DNA from: Micromonospora sp. H61 | GTDB lineage: Bacteria > Actinomycetota > Actinomycetes > Mycobacteriales > Micromonosporaceae | DNA: 64,000 nucleotides | Direction of reading: 5' to 3' | NCBI RefSeq assembly: GCF_018070325.1 | Contig: NZ_JAGPXY010000028.1 | Coordinates: 1-64,000, forward strand | Part shown: positions 42,261 through 52,726 of the stretch, in pieces | Position numbering within the stretch: position 1 is the first letter of the stretch | Layout of the letters: each line of letters opens with the position of its first letter | The notes under the pieces: model-generated | Databases searched by the model: none | What the model was told of the DNA's origin: nothing | What the model saw: only the letters and a program-made list of their open reading frames with translations | Position numbers and translations under genes: made by a program

Positions 42261-44537
42261 TCAGACGGCGGCCAGGACCGCAGCCTCCAGTCGGGCTCGG
42301 GTCGCGTCGTCCGGCCAACCGCCCACCAGATAGAAGGCGTCGACCACGTCGGCGCCGAGGGTGGAGATGCGGGCCGCGCGAACCAGGGCGCCGGCCTCGT
42401 CGAGCGCGCAGGCGACCCGGTAGAGCAGCCCGGCGGCGTCGGCGGCGCGCAGTTCCAGCAGTACGGCGTCGGTGGCCGCCTCGCGGTGCCAGACCACTCG
42501 TGGAGCCGCGCCACCGCCACGGCTGGCGAGCGCACGGCCGCGCAGCCGTTGGGTGACCGACACGTCGCCGGCGACCGCCCGGCGCAGGTCGGCGCGGAGC
42601 GGGACCGGGTCCGGCGGGAGGCCGTAGCGAGGCTGCACCCGGCACTCGACCAGGGCCCGGCCGTCGACGGCGGAGGCGTCCGCGGAGATCACCTCCAGCC
42701 GGTGCAGCGCCAGGCAGCCGGCCACCGTGGCGAGCAGACCCCGCCGGTCGGCCGCCGCGACCGACACCCGGTCGCCGGTCAGGTGGACGACCGGCAGTGG
42801 ACCGGCCAGCAGCTCCGGGTCCGGTGCGGGTGGCTCGGGGAGTACGCCGGTGTCCAGCGCGGTGCGAACCCGGGCCACCAGCTCGGCGACGAGCCGGCCC
42901 TTCCAGTCCGACCAGGCCGCCGGCCCGGTCGCCGCCGCGTCGGCGCGGACCAACGCGTGCAGCACGTCGAGGGTGCCGGTATCGCCGACCGCCTCGGCCA
43001 CCGAGGCGATGGTGACCGGGTCGCTCAGGTCCCGGCGGGTGGCCACGTCGGGCAGCAGCAGGTGCAACCTGACCAGCTTGCCGATCAGCTCGACCTCTGC
43101 GGTGGGCAGGCCGACCCTGGTGGCCACCGCCTGGGCAACCGGCACACCGACGGTGCTGTGGTCACCGGGGAGGCCCTTGCCGATGTCATGCAGGAGAGCG
43201 CCGAGGAGCAGCAGGTCGGGGCGCTCCACCTCGCGGGCGTGCCGGCTGGCCTCGTGCGCGGTCTGCACGAGGTGCCGGTCGAGGGTGAAGCGGTGCACCG
43301 GGTTGTGCTGGGGCAGGCTGCGCAGCCGGGTCCACTCGGGCAGCCAGCCGTCGACGAGCCCGTACCGGTCGCAGGTCTCCCAGGCCGGCACCAGGCCGGC
43401 ACCGGCGCCGAGCAGGGTGATCAGCGCGGCCCGGGCCTCGGCCGGCCAGGGGGCCGGAAGGGGCGGGCAGTACGCCGCCAGCCACTCGCAGGTGGCCCGC
43501 GCGATGGGGATTCGGGTCGTGGCCGACGCGGCGGCCACCCGCAGCGAGAGGCTCGGGTCGGGGCGTGCCCCGATCGCCGTGCGGGCGAGCACCAACTCGC
43601 CGTCGTGTTCGACGACGTCGCGGGCGACCGGGCGGCGGGCCGGGCGGCCGTTGCCGCCGCGGGAGCGGCCGGAGCGCAGCCGGTCGGCGGCCCGGAAGGC
43701 GTCGTCCAGGGCGTGGCTGACCGTGCGGGCGTCACCGGCGACCCGACGCAGCAACGCGTCGCCGTCTTCCAGATTGAGCAGGGTGGCCACTCCGTCGCGC
43801 TCCTGGGCGACCAGCCGGTCGACCCGTCGGCCGACCTGCTGGTGCAGCGCGTCGCGGGTGTCCAACAGGCGCAGGTGGGCGGCGCGTACGGCAGGGCGCA
43901 GCGCGTCGGTGATGCCGGCGGCGGCGATCGCCCCCAGCAGCCCCACGTCACGCAGACCACCGGCGGCCTCCTTGAGGTCACCCTCCAGCAGGAACGCCAG
44001 CTCGCCGTGGGCCTGCCAACGGGCTTCGGTGACCTCCCGCAGGCCGGGCAGGTGCCGGACGGCGGTACGCCGCCAGTGATCGGCGGCGGTGCGGATCAGC
44101 CCGTCGGCCAGCGCCTGGTCCCCCACGACCAGCCGGGCGTCGAGCAGCCCGAGGGCGACCTTGACGTCGTCCTGGGCCACCGAGAGCGCCTCGGCGACGG
44201 TGCGTACCGAATGGTCGAGCCGCAGGCCCGCGTCCCAGATCGGGTACCAGACCGAGGCGGCCAACTCGTCAGTGCCGGGCACCCCGGCGTGCAGCAGCAC
44301 CAGGTCGAGGTCGCTGTACGGAGCACACTGCCGCCGACCCAAGCCCCCGACGGCCAGCAGCGCCACCCCGTCCCGCGCAGGCAGCAACCCCCGCAAGAAC
44401 GAGTCGTACACGGCAGCCCGCCCCCGCCGGGCCGCTTCCCCGATCCCCCCGGGAACGCCGACGACCTCGTTGATCAAGAGGTTCGCGTCGCCGTCGTCGG
44501 CGGGTCCTGACGCGTTCTTCTTGATCAACGAGGTCAT
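42261..44537 (-). CDS. glnD: [Protein-PII] nucleotidyltransferase GlnD
   Basis: 758 residues. The nucleotidyltransferase motif LLAVGGLGRRQCAPYSDLDL, an HD domain (LGALLHDIGKGLPGDHS) and two ACT domains in the last ~170 residues (VHLTGDRVSVAAADRRGLLA; AVLLELRAADAAGLLYRV) match GlnD. In actinobacteria GlnD adenylylates the PII Tyr51 rather than uridylylating it. The first ~25 codons (MTSLIKKNASG to LLINEVV) are formed by an inverted repeat, so the annotated ATG 44537 is not certain, but no better start is seen. It follows glnB after 17 bases in the amtB-glnB-glnD operon. Confidence 0.94.
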   Translation of the reverse strand: MTSLIKKNASGPADDGDANLLINEVVGVPGGIGEAARRGRAAVYDSFLRGLLPARDGVALLAVGGLGRRQCAPYSDLDLVLLHAGVPGTDELAASVWYPIWDAGLRLDHSVRTVAEALSVAQDDVKVALGLLDARLVVGDQALADGLIRTAADHWRRTAVRHLPGLREVTEARWQAHGELAFLLEGDLKEAAGGLRDVGLLGAIAAAGITDALRPAVRAAHLRLLDTRDALHQQVGRRVDRLVAQERDGVATLLNLEDGDALLRRVAGDARTVSHALDDAFRAADRLRSGRSRGGNGRPARRPVARDVVEHDGELVLARTAIGARPDPSLSLRVAAASATTRIPIARATCEWLAAYCPPLPAPWPAEARAALITLLGAGAGLVPAWETCDRYGLVDGWLPEWTRLRSLPQHNPVHRFTLDRHLVQTAHEASRHAREVERPDLLLLGALLHDIGKGLPGDHSTVGVPVAQAVATRVGLPTAEVELIGKLVRLHLLLPDVATRRDLSDPVTIASVAEAVGDTGTLDVLHALVRADAAATGPAAWSDWKGRLVAELVARVRTALDTGVLPEPPAPDPELLAGPLPVVHLTGDRVSVAAADRRGLLATVAGCLALHRLEVISADASAVDGRALVECRVQPRYGLPPDPVPLRADLRRAVAGDVSVTQRLRGRALASRGGGAAPRVVWHREAATDAVLLELRAADAAGLLYRVACALDEAGALVRAARISTLGADVVDAFYLVGGWPDDATRARLEAAVLAAV
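44463..44535. repeat. Inverted repeat forming the 5' end of glnD
   Basis: GACCTCGTTGATCAAG (44463-44478) and CTTGATCAACGAGGTC (44520-44535) are perfect 16-base complements around a 41-base loop. The right arm overlaps the proposed glnD start codon, so the arms encode TSLIKK and LLINEVV. Confidence 0.85.
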
Positions 44538-44554
44538 GTCAGTCGAGGCCGAGG

Positions 44555-44893
44555 TCAGAGTGCGTCGAGGCCGCGTTCGCCGGTACGTACCCGGACGACC
44601 TCTTCGACACCGGTGACCCAGACCTTGCCGTCACCGATCTTGCCCGTGCGGGCCGCTCCGACGATGGCGTCCACCACCTTGTCGACGTCGATCTCGTCGG
44701 TGAGCACCTCGACCCTGATCTTGGGCAGGAACTCGACCGTGTACTCGGCACCCCGGTAGACCTCGGTGTGCCCCTTCTGCCGCCCGTACCCCTGAACCTC
44801 GCTGACGGTCAGCCCGGCCACCCCGAGGGCGTGCAGGGCCTCCTTCACCGCGTCCAGCTGGTACGGCTTGATGACTGCGGTCACCAGCTTCAT
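44555..44893 (-). CDS. glnB: Nitrogen regulatory protein PII
   Basis: 112 residues: MKLVTAVIKPYQLDAVKEAL start, the T-loop GRQKGHTEVYRGAEY with modifiable Tyr51, and the VGAARTGKIGDGKVWV B-loop that binds ATP/2-oxoglutarate. ATG 44893 was chosen; the frame extends to 44992 into amtB. PII senses nitrogen and energy status and here is linked to the ammonium channel AmtB and its modifying enzyme GlnD, the conserved actinobacterial arrangement. GlnK is an equally apt name. Confidence 0.96.
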   Translation of the reverse strand: MKLVTAVIKPYQLDAVKEALHALGVAGLTVSEVQGYGRQKGHTEVYRGAEYTVEFLPKIRVEVLTDEIDVDKVVDAIVGAARTGKIGDGKVWVTGVEEVVRVRTGERGLDAL

Positions 44894-44918
44894 GTCCAAC
44901 CCCTCCATCCCAGGAACG

Positions 44919-46331
<1,413 letters not shown>

Positions 46332-46443
46332 GCTGGCCTCCTAAAGGTGAAGTCCTCCTTCGCGGCTTTCCGGGGCAGCGTCGCCCGTAGGCCGGTTGCG
46401 CGGAAGCTTCGCGGCCGGCTGTTTCACTTTGGGTCCCGTGCGG

Positions 46444-46480
46444 GTTTCCGTTTCGTGACGGGTTGTTTCGGACGTGTCAC
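46444..46480 (-). promoter_or_regulatory. GlnR-like box upstream of amtB
   Basis: On the minus strand the element reads GTGAC-n6-GAAAC-n5-GTCAC-n6-GAAAC, matching the actinobacterial GlnR consensus (GTnAC-n6-GAAAC repeated) except that the central spacer is five rather than six bases. It sits 113 bases upstream of the amtB start, consistent with nitrogen-starvation activation of amtB-glnB-glnD. Confidence 0.75.
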
Positions 46481-46606
46481 GAACTCCGCACAGTCATCAG
46501 CATGGACGACTGTGGATCGGCCGGACGGCGATCGTCGATGGCTGACCGGTCAACGCCATCGACCGGTGCGCTTGACGGGCCCGGCCGAGCATCGCCCGAC
46601 CGGCGC

Positions 46607-47470
46607 TCAGCGGAGGGCGTTCTCCAGGGTGTGCCGCTCGTAGTCGAGCAGCCGCAGATCGCGCATCGGTCGACGCAGGTGGCCCTTGTGCACGATCCGG
46701 ACGAACGCCGGCTCGCCGGCGGCGGCCATCCGCCGGATCCCCTCGACGTGGTCCACGATCCGTTTGCGGATGGTCCGGATCAGCCGGTGCCGGTCCCGGG
46801 GGATCAGCCCGTACGCGTCGGCGAAGAGCCGGAGGCGGCGGGGCCGGTCCGGGTGCTTCCAGCCCAGCGTGATCGAGTCCCGGTCCGCGAAGATCGGCAC
46901 CCAGGTCCAGGCCGCGTACGCCACGTCGTAGATCCGTGCTCCGGGTGAGGCGAGGTCGAAGTCGATCAGCCCGAGGGTGCCGTCCGGACGCCAGATCACG
47001 TTGTGCGGCGCGGCGTCGTGGTGGCAGATCACCTCGGTGTCCGGTGGTGGGGGCCCGAACGAGCGCCAGACCGCCGCCTGCGGAGGAGTGAAGCCGTACT
47101 GCGCGTCGTGGAACATGCGCAGCATGGTGGCGACGGTGACCAGGGCCTCGTCGGTCACCCAGTGCGGGGCGAGCGGATATTCTCCGCACTCCCCCTCCAG
47201 GTACGACAGCACCTCACGGTTGCGCTCGTCCATCCCGAGCGCCCGCGGAGCGCCGGTGAACCCCACGTACTCAAGGTGGCGCAGCAGCGCGTGCACGGAC
47301 GGGGTCCACGGCCCGGCGTTGCGCCGAACCGTGTCACCCACGCGGACAACGGTGCTCACGTTGCCGCCGTGCAGCGGGATCTCCTGCGAGGTCACGTACG
47401 GCCTCCCGAGGCGCTGCGAAGGATGGCCGGGGTCGCGCCAGCCCGCGTACGCGCGATCGTCAGTGGTCAC
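46607..47470 (-). CDS. Aminoglycoside phosphotransferase (APH) family protein
   Basis: 287 residues. The kinase catalytic loop is CHHDAAPHNVIWR followed by the LIDFDLASPG metal site. The N-terminal lobe carries GGNVSTVVRVGDTVRR. This superfamily contains antibiotic, choline and fructosamine kinases; nothing indicates resistance here. GTG 47470 begins six bases after the ftsY stop, suggesting co-transcription with ftsY. Confidence 0.85.
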   Translation of the reverse strand: MTTDDRAYAGWRDPGHPSQRLGRPYVTSQEIPLHGGNVSTVVRVGDTVRRNAGPWTPSVHALLRHLEYVGFTGAPRALGMDERNREVLSYLEGECGEYPLAPHWVTDEALVTVATMLRMFHDAQYGFTPPQAAVWRSFGPPPPDTEVICHHDAAPHNVIWRPDGTLGLIDFDLASPGARIYDVAYAAWTWVPIFADRDSITLGWKHPDRPRRLRLFADAYGLIPRDRHRLIRTIRKRIVDHVEGIRRMAAAGEPAFVRIVHKGHLRRPMRDLRLLDYERHTLENALR

Positions 47471-47476
47471 CCGAGA

Positions 47477-48658
47477 CTACGCGTCCCGGCCGGTGGCCTC
47501 GGTCCCCAGCAACGCGTCGACGAACTGCGCCGGGTCGAACGGGGCCAGGTCGTCCTTGCCTTCGCCGAGGCCGACCAGCTTCACGGGGATGCCGAGCTTG
47601 CGCTGCACGGCGATCACGATGCCGCCCTTGGCGGTGCCGTCGAGCTTGGTCAGCACCACCCCTGTCACGTTGACCACCTCGGTGAAGACCCGGGCCTGCT
47701 CCAGGCCGTTCTGCCCGGTGGTGGCGTCCAGGATGAGCAGTGTCTCGTCGATCGGGCCCTGCTTCTCCACCACGCGCTTGACCTTGCCCAGCTCGTCCAT
47801 CAGGCCGACCTTGTTCTGCAGGCGGCCGGCGGTGTCGATGAGAACTGTGTCCACGCCGGTGTCGATGCCGCGCTTGACGGCGTCGAACGCGACGCTGGCC
47901 GGGTCGGCGGCCTCGGGCCCCCGCACGGTCTCCGCTCCGACGCGCGAACCCCAGGTCTCCAGTTGGTCGGCCGCGGCGGCCCGGAAGGTGTCCGCCGCGC
48001 CGAGCAGCACGCTGCGACCGTCGGCCACCAGCACCCGGGCGATCTTGCCGCAGGTGGTGGTCTTGCCGGCGCCGTTGACGCCGACGACCAGGACGACCGC
48101 CGGCACGCCGTCCTTGGGGGCGGTCCGCAAGGAGCGGTCCAGGCTCGGGTCGAGCGCGTTGACCAGCTCGGCGGCGAGCAGTGCCCGCAGCTCGGATGCC
48201 GAGCGGGTGCCGAGCACCCGGGTGCGCTCGCGGAGCCGGTCGACGATGTCGCGGGTGGCGTCGACGCCGACGTCGGCGGTGATCAGGCTGTCCTCGATCT
48301 CCTCCCAGACGTCCTCGTCGAGGTGGTCACGGGCGAGCAGGCCGAGCAGGCTCTTGCCGAACACGTTCTGTGAGCGGGACAGCCGCGAGCGGAGCCGGAC
48401 CAGCCGCCCGGCGGTCGGCTCGGGGACCTCGACCTGCGGTTCGAGCACCGGCGGCGGCTCGACCAGGACGCCGGTGGACAGATCGGACTCCGGTGCCTCG
48501 ACCGGCGGGCCGGCGAGATCCTCCTCAGCCCTGGTGTCGACCTCGGTGCGTGGCAGCGGGGGCTCAGGCCGCCGCCGCAATCGCGGCACGACCAGCCCGA
48601 CCGTGCCGGCGATCAGCACACCGAGCAGGACCAGAGCGAGGACGAGATATTCGGCCAT
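47477..48658 (-). CDS. ftsY: SRP receptor FtsY
   Basis: 393 residues. An N-terminal membrane helix (YLVLALVLLGVLIAGTVGLV) is followed by an acidic/proline linker (PLPRTEVDTRAEEDLAGP). The NG domain has VNGAGKTTTCGKIARVL, GAADTFRAAAADQLE, LIDTAGRLQNKVG and VLTKLDGTAKGG. Works with Ffh (31.5-33.1 kb) in co-translational membrane targeting. ATG 48658. smc lies 6 kb downstream, the usual smc-ftsY neighbourhood. Confidence 0.96.
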   Translation of the reverse strand: MAEYLVLALVLLGVLIAGTVGLVVPRLRRRPEPPLPRTEVDTRAEEDLAGPPVEAPESDLSTGVLVEPPPVLEPQVEVPEPTAGRLVRLRSRLSRSQNVFGKSLLGLLARDHLDEDVWEEIEDSLITADVGVDATRDIVDRLRERTRVLGTRSASELRALLAAELVNALDPSLDRSLRTAPKDGVPAVVLVVGVNGAGKTTTCGKIARVLVADGRSVLLGAADTFRAAAADQLETWGSRVGAETVRGPEAADPASVAFDAVKRGIDTGVDTVLIDTAGRLQNKVGLMDELGKVKRVVEKQGPIDETLLILDATTGQNGLEQARVFTEVVNVTGVVLTKLDGTAKGGIVIAVQRKLGIPVKLVGLGEGKDDLAPFDPAQFVDALLGTEATGRDA

Positions 48659-48774
48659 GCCGGAATCCTGTCAGATGGCGGCGGCGGCGTCCCAGCCACC
48701 GCACCCCGAGCCGTGCCCGGAGTCTCAGCCACCGCGCCCGGCCGGTGCCGGGGACCGGCGGTAGGCTCGGCCGC

Positions 48775-50502
48775 ATGCCCGCCGCACACCTCCTCATCGG
48801 CCCACTTCTGCGGCGAGTGGTGGACACCCGGGCGACGATCTGGGTGGAGACGGCGGCACCCGCCGTGGTCACCGTCCGCACCGGCAGCGGCGCCACCGGC
48901 ACCGCGCCCACCTTCTCGGCGTACGACCACCACTACGCCCTCGTGGTGGTGGAGGGTCTTGCCCCGGACAGCGAGACCACCTACGAGGTGCTGGTCGACG
49001 ACGAGATCGTCTGGCCGGTGCCGAGCAGCGGGTTCCCGCCGAGCGTGATCCGCACCCGGGCCGCCGACGATCGGGACCAGCCGGTCAATCTGATCTTCGG
49101 CTCGTGTCGCGAGACCACCCAGCACGCCACCACCCGCAAGCTGCCACCTGACGCGTTGGACGCGTACGCCCGGCGGTTGATGGCCGACCCGGAGTCGAAC
49201 CCGCTGCCCGACCTGCTGGTGCTGCTCGGTGACCAGGTCTACGCCGACGTCACCTCGCCGACCGTGCGCCGGCTGCTGCGGCGACGGCGGCGGCGGCCGA
49301 AGGGCGCTCCGGCCGATCAGGTGGTGAGCTTCGACGAGTACACCAAGCTCTACCTGGAGTCCTGGCGTGATCCGGAGATCCGCTGGCTGCTCTCCACGGT
49401 GCCCAGCGTGATGATCTTCGACGATCACGAGATCATCGACGACTGGAACACCTCGGCGGCGTGGCGGGCCGAGGTGCGCGAGCAGCCGTGGTGGCAGGAG
49501 CGGATCGGCAGCGGGCTCGCCTCCTACTGGGTCTACCAGCACCTGGGCAACCTCTCCCCCGACGAGATCGTCGCCGATCCGGTCTTCGCGAAGGTCGCCG
49601 CCGCCGAGGACGCCACCAGCGTGCTGCGCGAGTTCGGCCACCGGGTCGACCAGGAGTCCGACCTGGCGCACGACACCGAGCGCTGGCGCGCGGTGCAGTA
49701 TCAGTGGAGCTACGTACTGGACCTGGGCCGGACCCGGCTGGTCATGCTGGACAACCGGTGCAGCCGGGTGCTCGAGCCCAACAGCCGGGCGATGCTGCCG
49801 CCCGGCGAGTGGGCCTGGTTCCTGGACCAGGCGCACGGGGTCTACGACCACCTCGTGGTGGGCGCCTCGCTGCCCTGGCTGCTGCCGCAGGGCATCCACC
49901 ACATCGAGGCGTGGAACGAGAAACTGGCGGACTCACGCCGACCGTGGGTGGCGCGCGGGGCGGAGAAGCTGCGCCGCGCCCTGGACCTGGAGCACTGGGC
50001 GGCGTTCCGGCGGTCCTTCGAGGCGCTCGCGGAGACGTTCGCCCGCATCGGCACCGGCACGCCGCGACAGTCCGGCGCGCGGATCGGGGCCGGCCCGGCG
50101 TACGCCCCACCGGCGTCGATCAGCGTGCTCTCCGGTGACGTGCACCACTCGTACGTGGCGCGGGCCCGGTTCGCGGATCCGGCGGTGGTCACTCCGGTGC
50201 ACCAGCTCACCTGTTCGCCGATCCACAACCAGGTCCCGGCGGGCATCCGTCCGTTGATGCGGCTGGGCTGGTCGCCCGGTCCGGCCGGGGCCACCCGGGC
50301 GCTGGCCCGTTCGGCGGGCGTACGCCGGCCGGGGGTGCGCTGGCGCAAGCTGGCCGGCCCGTACTTCGGCAACGCCGTAGCCACCCTTACCCATCACGGG
50401 CGCGGGGCCGACGTGGTCATCGAGGGCACCACCAAGGACGGGCATCTACGCCCGGTGATGCGGCGTCGACTCTCCGGCGACGGCGAGCCGGCCGCGCCGT
50501 AG
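48775..50502 (+). CDS. PhoD-like metallophosphatase
   Basis: 575 residues. Metal-binding motifs LLGDQVYADV, MIFDDHEIIDDWN and VLSGDVHHSYVARA are those of the PhoD/alkaline phosphatase D group. An N-terminal Ig-like domain (WVETAAPAVVTVRTG to TTYEVLVDD) is typical. There is no Tat signal, so it looks cytoplasmic, unlike secreted PhoD. ATG 48775 was chosen as the first Met after the upstream shadow of ftsY. It is divergent from ftsY. Confidence 0.87.
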   Translation: MPAAHLLIGPLLRRVVDTRATIWVETAAPAVVTVRTGSGATGTAPTFSAYDHHYALVVVEGLAPDSETTYEVLVDDEIVWPVPSSGFPPSVIRTRAADDRDQPVNLIFGSCRETTQHATTRKLPPDALDAYARRLMADPESNPLPDLLVLLGDQVYADVTSPTVRRLLRRRRRRPKGAPADQVVSFDEYTKLYLESWRDPEIRWLLSTVPSVMIFDDHEIIDDWNTSAAWRAEVREQPWWQERIGSGLASYWVYQHLGNLSPDEIVADPVFAKVAAAEDATSVLREFGHRVDQESDLAHDTERWRAVQYQWSYVLDLGRTRLVMLDNRCSRVLEPNSRAMLPPGEWAWFLDQAHGVYDHLVVGASLPWLLPQGIHHIEAWNEKLADSRRPWVARGAEKLRRALDLEHWAAFRRSFEALAETFARIGTGTPRQSGARIGAGPAYAPPASISVLSGDVHHSYVARARFADPAVVTPVHQLTCSPIHNQVPAGIRPLMRLGWSPGPAGATRALARSAGVRRPGVRWRKLAGPYFGNAVATLTHHGRGADVVIEGTTKDGHLRPVMRRRLSGDGEPAAP

Positions 50503-50512
50503 TCTCTACGCC

Positions 50513-50953
50513 GTGGACGAGCACCTGCCGGAGCCGATCCGGGCGGTTGAGCACGAGTTGACCGCTCTGCTGCGCCGCGGCCGGGCGGTCTCCTGGGAGA
50601 TCGCCCGGGAGGTGCACCCGAACCTGGAGCCGAACACCTACGGGTTGCTGCTCTGGTTGCGGCGTAGCGGGTCGATCCGGTTGACCGAGTTGGCGGCGCG
50701 GCTGGGCGTGGGCAAGGGGACGCTGAGCCGGCAGATCAACGCCCTGGAAGTCCTCGGCCTGGTGCACCGCGACCCTGATCCGAGTGACCGGCGGGCCGCG
50801 CAGATCAGCCTCACCGACGAGGGGCAGCGCCGGTTCGACGTGGCCCGCGCGGCCCGGCTGGGCGAGTTCCTGCGCGCTCTGGACGGCTGGCCGGAGCGGG
50901 ACGTCGAGGAGTTCGCCCGGCTGCTCGGCCGGTTCAACGACTCCTGGCAGTAG
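50513..50953 (+). CDS. MarR family transcriptional regulator
   Basis: 146 residues. Winged helix with LTELAARLGVGKGTLSRQIN (recognition helix) and the wing GLVHRDPDPSDRRAAQISLT. GTG 50513, ten bases after the PhoD-like stop. Twin palindromic operators lie directly downstream in front of the MFS exporter gene, so it is most likely the repressor of that exporter. Confidence 0.92.
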   Translation: MDEHLPEPIRAVEHELTALLRRGRAVSWEIAREVHPNLEPNTYGLLLWLRRSGSIRLTELAARLGVGKGTLSRQINALEVLGLVHRDPDPSDRRAAQISLTDEGQRRFDVARAARLGEFLRALDGWPERDVEEFARLLGRFNDSWQ

Positions 50954-50991
50954 CTCCGAACGCGGGGAATAGGGCACCGGTCCGACAAGTT

Positions 50992-51032
50992 GTTGCTTCA
51001 GGCAACCAAGGCATACGGTTGCCTCAGGCAAC
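50992..51032. promoter_or_regulatory. Twin MarR-type operators in the exporter promoter
   Basis: GTTGCTTCAGGCAAC (50992-51006) and GTTGCCTCAGGCAAC (51018-51032) share perfect GTTGC/GCAAC arms and are spaced 26 bases centre to centre, about 2.5 helical turns. They overlap a TTGCTT...CATACGGT promoter-like pair. Confidence 0.8.
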
Positions 51033-51097
51033 TCACAGGCGGCCCGTGCGTACCAGCCCCGCCGTTCCACATCGACTCCGCTCGGAGGCAACACACG

Positions 51098-52717
51098 ATG
51101 AGCCAGGCGACAGTGCCTCCCCAGGCGACCGCCGTGACCATGACCCACCGGCAGATCCTGGAAGCACTCTCCGGCCTACTGCTGGGCCTGTTCGTCGCGA
51201 TCCTGTCCTCCACCGTCATCTCGAACGCGCTGCCGCGGATCATCACCGAACTGCACGGCGGCCAGTCCGCGTACACCTGGGTGGTGACCTCGGCCCTGCT
51301 CGCGACCACAGCGACCACCCCCATCTGGGGCAAGATGGCCGACCTGACCAGTAAGAAGACACTGGTCCAGCTCGCCCTGGGGATCTACGTGCTGGGCTCG
51401 GTGCTGGCCGGCCTCGCCCAGGGCACCGGTGAGCTGATCGCCTGCCGGGTGCTCCAGGGCGTCGGCGCCGGCGGTCTCACCGCGCTGGCCCAGGTGATCA
51501 TGGCCACGATGATCGCGCCCCGCGAGCGCGGCCGCTACAGCGGCTACCTCGGGGCCGTGATGGCCGTCGGCACCATCGGTGGCCCGCTGATCGGCGGCGT
51601 GATCGTGGACACCTCCTGGCTCGGCTGGCGCTGGTGCTTCTACGTCGGCGTGCCGTTCGCCATCCTCGCGCTGATCGTGCTCCAGAAGACCCTGCACCTG
51701 CCGGTGGTCAAGCGGAAGGCCGAGATCGACTGGTGGGGCGCCACCCTGATCACCGCGGCCGTCTCGGTGCTGCTGATCTGGGTCTCGCTCGCCGGCGACC
51801 AGTTCGCCTGGGCCTCCTGGCAGACCGCCGTCATGGTCGTCGGCGCGCTGGTCCTCGGCGCGTTGGCGATCCGGGTCGAGACCCGGGCCGCCGAGCCGAT
51901 GATCCCGCCACGGCTGTTCCGCAACCGCACCATCACCCTCGCCGTCGTCGCCAGCATCGCGGTCGGTGTGGGCATGTTCGGCGCGTCGATCTTCCTGGGC
52001 CAGTACTTCCAGATCAGCCGCGGGCAGAGCCCCACCATGTCCGGCCTGATGACCCTGCCGATGATCCTCGGCCTGCTGGTCGCCTCCACCGTCATCGGGC
52101 GGGTCATCAGCAAGACCGGCCGCTGGAAGCGGTACCTGGTGATCGGGTCGGCGTTGCTCACCGTCGGCTTCGCGCTGATGGGCACCCTGCGCGCCGACAC
52201 CAGCTTCACACTGCTCAGCGTCTACATGCTGCTGATCGGCGTCGGCCTGGGCATGACCATGCAGAACCTGGTCCTCGCCGTGCAGAACACCGTCGGCCCG
52301 CACGAACTCGGCGCGGCCAGCTCGGTGGTGGCGTTCTTCCGCAGCCTGGGTGGCGCGATCGGCGTCTCCGCCCTCGGCGCGGTGCTCGCCCACAAGGTCA
52401 AGGACTACACCGCCGACGGCCTGGCCCAACTCGGCATCCCCGCCTCCAGCTCGGGCAGCGGCGGTGCCCTGCCCGACGTGCACACCCTGCCCGGCCCGCT
52501 GCGGGCGGTGGTGGAGAGCGCGTACGGCCACGGTGCCGGTGACATCTTCCTGGCTGCCGCCCCGTTCGCGCTGATCGCGCTGATCGCGGTGGCCTTCATC
52601 AAGGAGGTGCCGCTGCGCCAGCACAACGGCGACCCGGTTTCCGACCAGGTCGAGCGGGAATCGACAGTCGCCGCCGGCGCTGGCGCACCCGTGATCCGTA
52701 CCGGCGAGCAGAGGTGA
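51098..52717 (+). CDS. MFS transporter, DHA2 (EmrB/QacA-like) drug exporter
   Basis: 539 residues, 14 predicted transmembrane segments. Motif A lies in WGKMADLTSKKTLVQLAL and motif C-like sequence in GYLGAVMAVGTIGGPLIGG. A soluble loop of about 40 residues before the last helices (ASSSGSGGALPDVHTLPG) is normal for the family. ATG 51098 with GGAGG upstream. Probably repressed by the adjacent MarR protein. Drug or metabolite export inferred. Confidence 0.92.
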   Translation: MSQATVPPQATAVTMTHRQILEALSGLLLGLFVAILSSTVISNALPRIITELHGGQSAYTWVVTSALLATTATTPIWGKMADLTSKKTLVQLALGIYVLGSVLAGLAQGTGELIACRVLQGVGAGGLTALAQVIMATMIAPRERGRYSGYLGAVMAVGTIGGPLIGGVIVDTSWLGWRWCFYVGVPFAILALIVLQKTLHLPVVKRKAEIDWWGATLITAAVSVLLIWVSLAGDQFAWASWQTAVMVVGALVLGALAIRVETRAAEPMIPPRLFRNRTITLAVVASIAVGVGMFGASIFLGQYFQISRGQSPTMSGLMTLPMILGLLVASTVIGRVISKTGRWKRYLVIGSALLTVGFALMGTLRADTSFTLLSVYMLLIGVGLGMTMQNLVLAVQNTVGPHELGAASSVVAFFRSLGGAIGVSALGAVLAHKVKDYTADGLAQLGIPASSSGSGGALPDVHTLPGPLRAVVESAYGHGAGDIFLAAAPFALIALIAVAFIKEVPLRQHNGDPVSDQVERESTVAAGAGAPVIRTGEQR

Positions 52718-52726
52718 GGTAGAGCC

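Noticed and set aside
42156..44510. 784-residue plus-strand frame opposite glnD
   Set aside because: Shadow; GlnD motifs on the minus strand are complete.
46463..46948. 161-residue plus-strand frame at the end of the APH-family gene
   Set aside because: Overlaps the GlnR-like box and shadows the kinase gene; no RBS.
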